Shown here in pieces: positions 6,393 through 6,665 of a DNA stretch of 6,665 bases. The DNA comes from Bacteroidota bacterium (GTDB taxonomy: Bacteria; Bacteroidota; Ignavibacteria; SZUA-365; JAADGX01): the NCBI GenBank assembly GCA_027021285.1, contig JALUUP010000471.1, positions 1 through 6,665 on the forward strand. The letters run 5' to 3'. Within the stretch, counting starts at the first letter, position 1, and every line of letters starts with the position of its first letter. The translations under genes and the position numbers were made by a program. Below the pieces are notes generated by a model, which did not search any database, had not been told where the DNA came from, and saw only the letters and a list, made by a program, of their open reading frames with translations.

Positions 6393-6440
6393 GTCCTGCC
6401 CGTGCGAGAACGCCCCGGCAATCACCGCTCTTGCTTTCTA
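6393..6440. other. Convergent gene junction, 48 bp, no clear terminator
   Basis: The TGA of the plus-strand gene (6390-6392) and the TAG of the minus-strand gene (6443-6441) face each other across 48 bp. I see no GC-rich hairpin followed by a T run on either strand here. Termination may depend on Rho, on opposing transcription, or on the inverted repeat at 6463-6500. Confidence 0.7.
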
Positions 6441-6665
6441 CTATCGAATAAGCAGCATCTTGATCTGCCGCGCCCGGTTGCCGACCTGCAGGCGGCAGAT
6501 GTACACGCCTCCGGGCAACGCTGCGGCGGTGAACGGTATTGTATGCGTTCCCGCCGACGCCGGACCTTCCCACAACACCGCCACACGACGTCCCAGGACG
6601 CTGAACACCTCGAGACGCATGTTGTCCGCCTCGGCCGGAAGCGTGAAACGCACGACCGTCTCGGG
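6441..6665 (-). CDS. T9SS cargo protein, C-terminal 74 residues only (5' part beyond window)
   Basis: The frame is open from the right edge to the TAG at 6443-6441. The 74 visible residues form a near-textbook T9SS type A sorting domain: TVVRFTLP, RLEVFSVLGRRVAVLWEG, a GTHTIPF strand, ALPGGVYICRLQVGN, and the basic end RQIKMLLIR. The usual NYPNP motif would lie just upstream, off the edge. GTG at 6653 and ATG at 6620 are internal codons, not plausible starts, because the domain is a C-terminal signal and the frame continues to the edge. The functional part of the protein is not in the window, so its role cannot be given. It converges on the propeller gene, whose sorting domain shares the LWEG segment. 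Confidence 0.92.
   Translation of the reverse strand, partial: PETVVRFTLPAEADNMRLEVFSVLGRRVAVLWEGPASAGTHTIPFTAAALPGGVYICRLQVGNRARQIKMLLIR
6463..6500. repeat. 9-bp perfect inverted repeat with 20-bp spacer at the gene 3' end
   Basis: ATCTGCCGC (6463-6471) and GCGGCAGAT (6492-6500) are exact reverse complements. They lie inside the sorting-domain coding region of the minus-strand gene, 20-60 bp before its stop, and 71 bp past the stop of the converging plus-strand gene. A transcript from either side could form the stem. No T run follows, so a termination or mRNA-end role is speculative. The palindrome CCTGCAGG (6485-6492) touches the second arm. Confidence 0.5.

Noticed and set aside
4496..6425. 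Long minus-strand ORFs opposite the propeller gene (249, 254 and 298 aa)
   Set aside because: They are shadows created by GC-biased codons of a repeated gene. Their sequences are mirror images of the Asp-box codons and show no independent domain.

Overview
The window looks like chromosomal DNA from a Bacteroidota/Chlorobiota-type (FCB group) bacterium. The style of the proteins fits Ignavibacteria or Kapabacteria best. The reasons are two unmistakable type IX secretion (T9SS) C-terminal sorting domains, a PPC/DUF11-type modular exoprotein, and a Ycf48/Asp-box propeller protein. The coding DNA is moderately GC-rich with GC-biased third positions. The lineage is an inference from protein style; no taxonomic marker gene is present.

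Layout: (1) 1-3611, minus strand: one uninterrupted reading frame of 1203 codons that runs off the left edge. It encodes a giant secreted protein with a signal peptide, four PPC-like beta domains, two DUF11 repeats, Ig-like material and the beginning of an FN3-like module. It has no stop inside the window, so a search limited to complete start-to-stop ORFs would miss it. (2) 3612-4232: a 621-bp divergent intergenic region, AT-rich up to about 4070. It holds a near-consensus minus-strand promoter, several stem-loops in the predicted leader of gene 1, a 9-bp direct repeat, and two candidate plus-strand promoters. (3) 4233-6392, plus strand: a 719-aa secreted protein made of 14 Ycf48/Asp-box repeats with a strikingly regular 41-residue period, followed by a T9SS sorting domain. 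(4) 6441-6665, minus strand: the last 74 residues of another T9SS cargo protein, converging on gene 3 with a 48-bp gap.

All three genes encode exported, probably cell-surface-anchored or released proteins, so the window is a small cluster of surface proteins. Genes 1 and 3 are divergent and share a regulatory region; genes 3 and 4 are convergent. No enzyme, mobile element, CRISPR array, tRNA or rRNA was seen. Nothing here shows a complete new biochemical system. The most distinctive items are the 14-repeat (probably 2 x 7) propeller with an apparent N-to-C closure, and the long structured leader ahead of the giant exoprotein gene.
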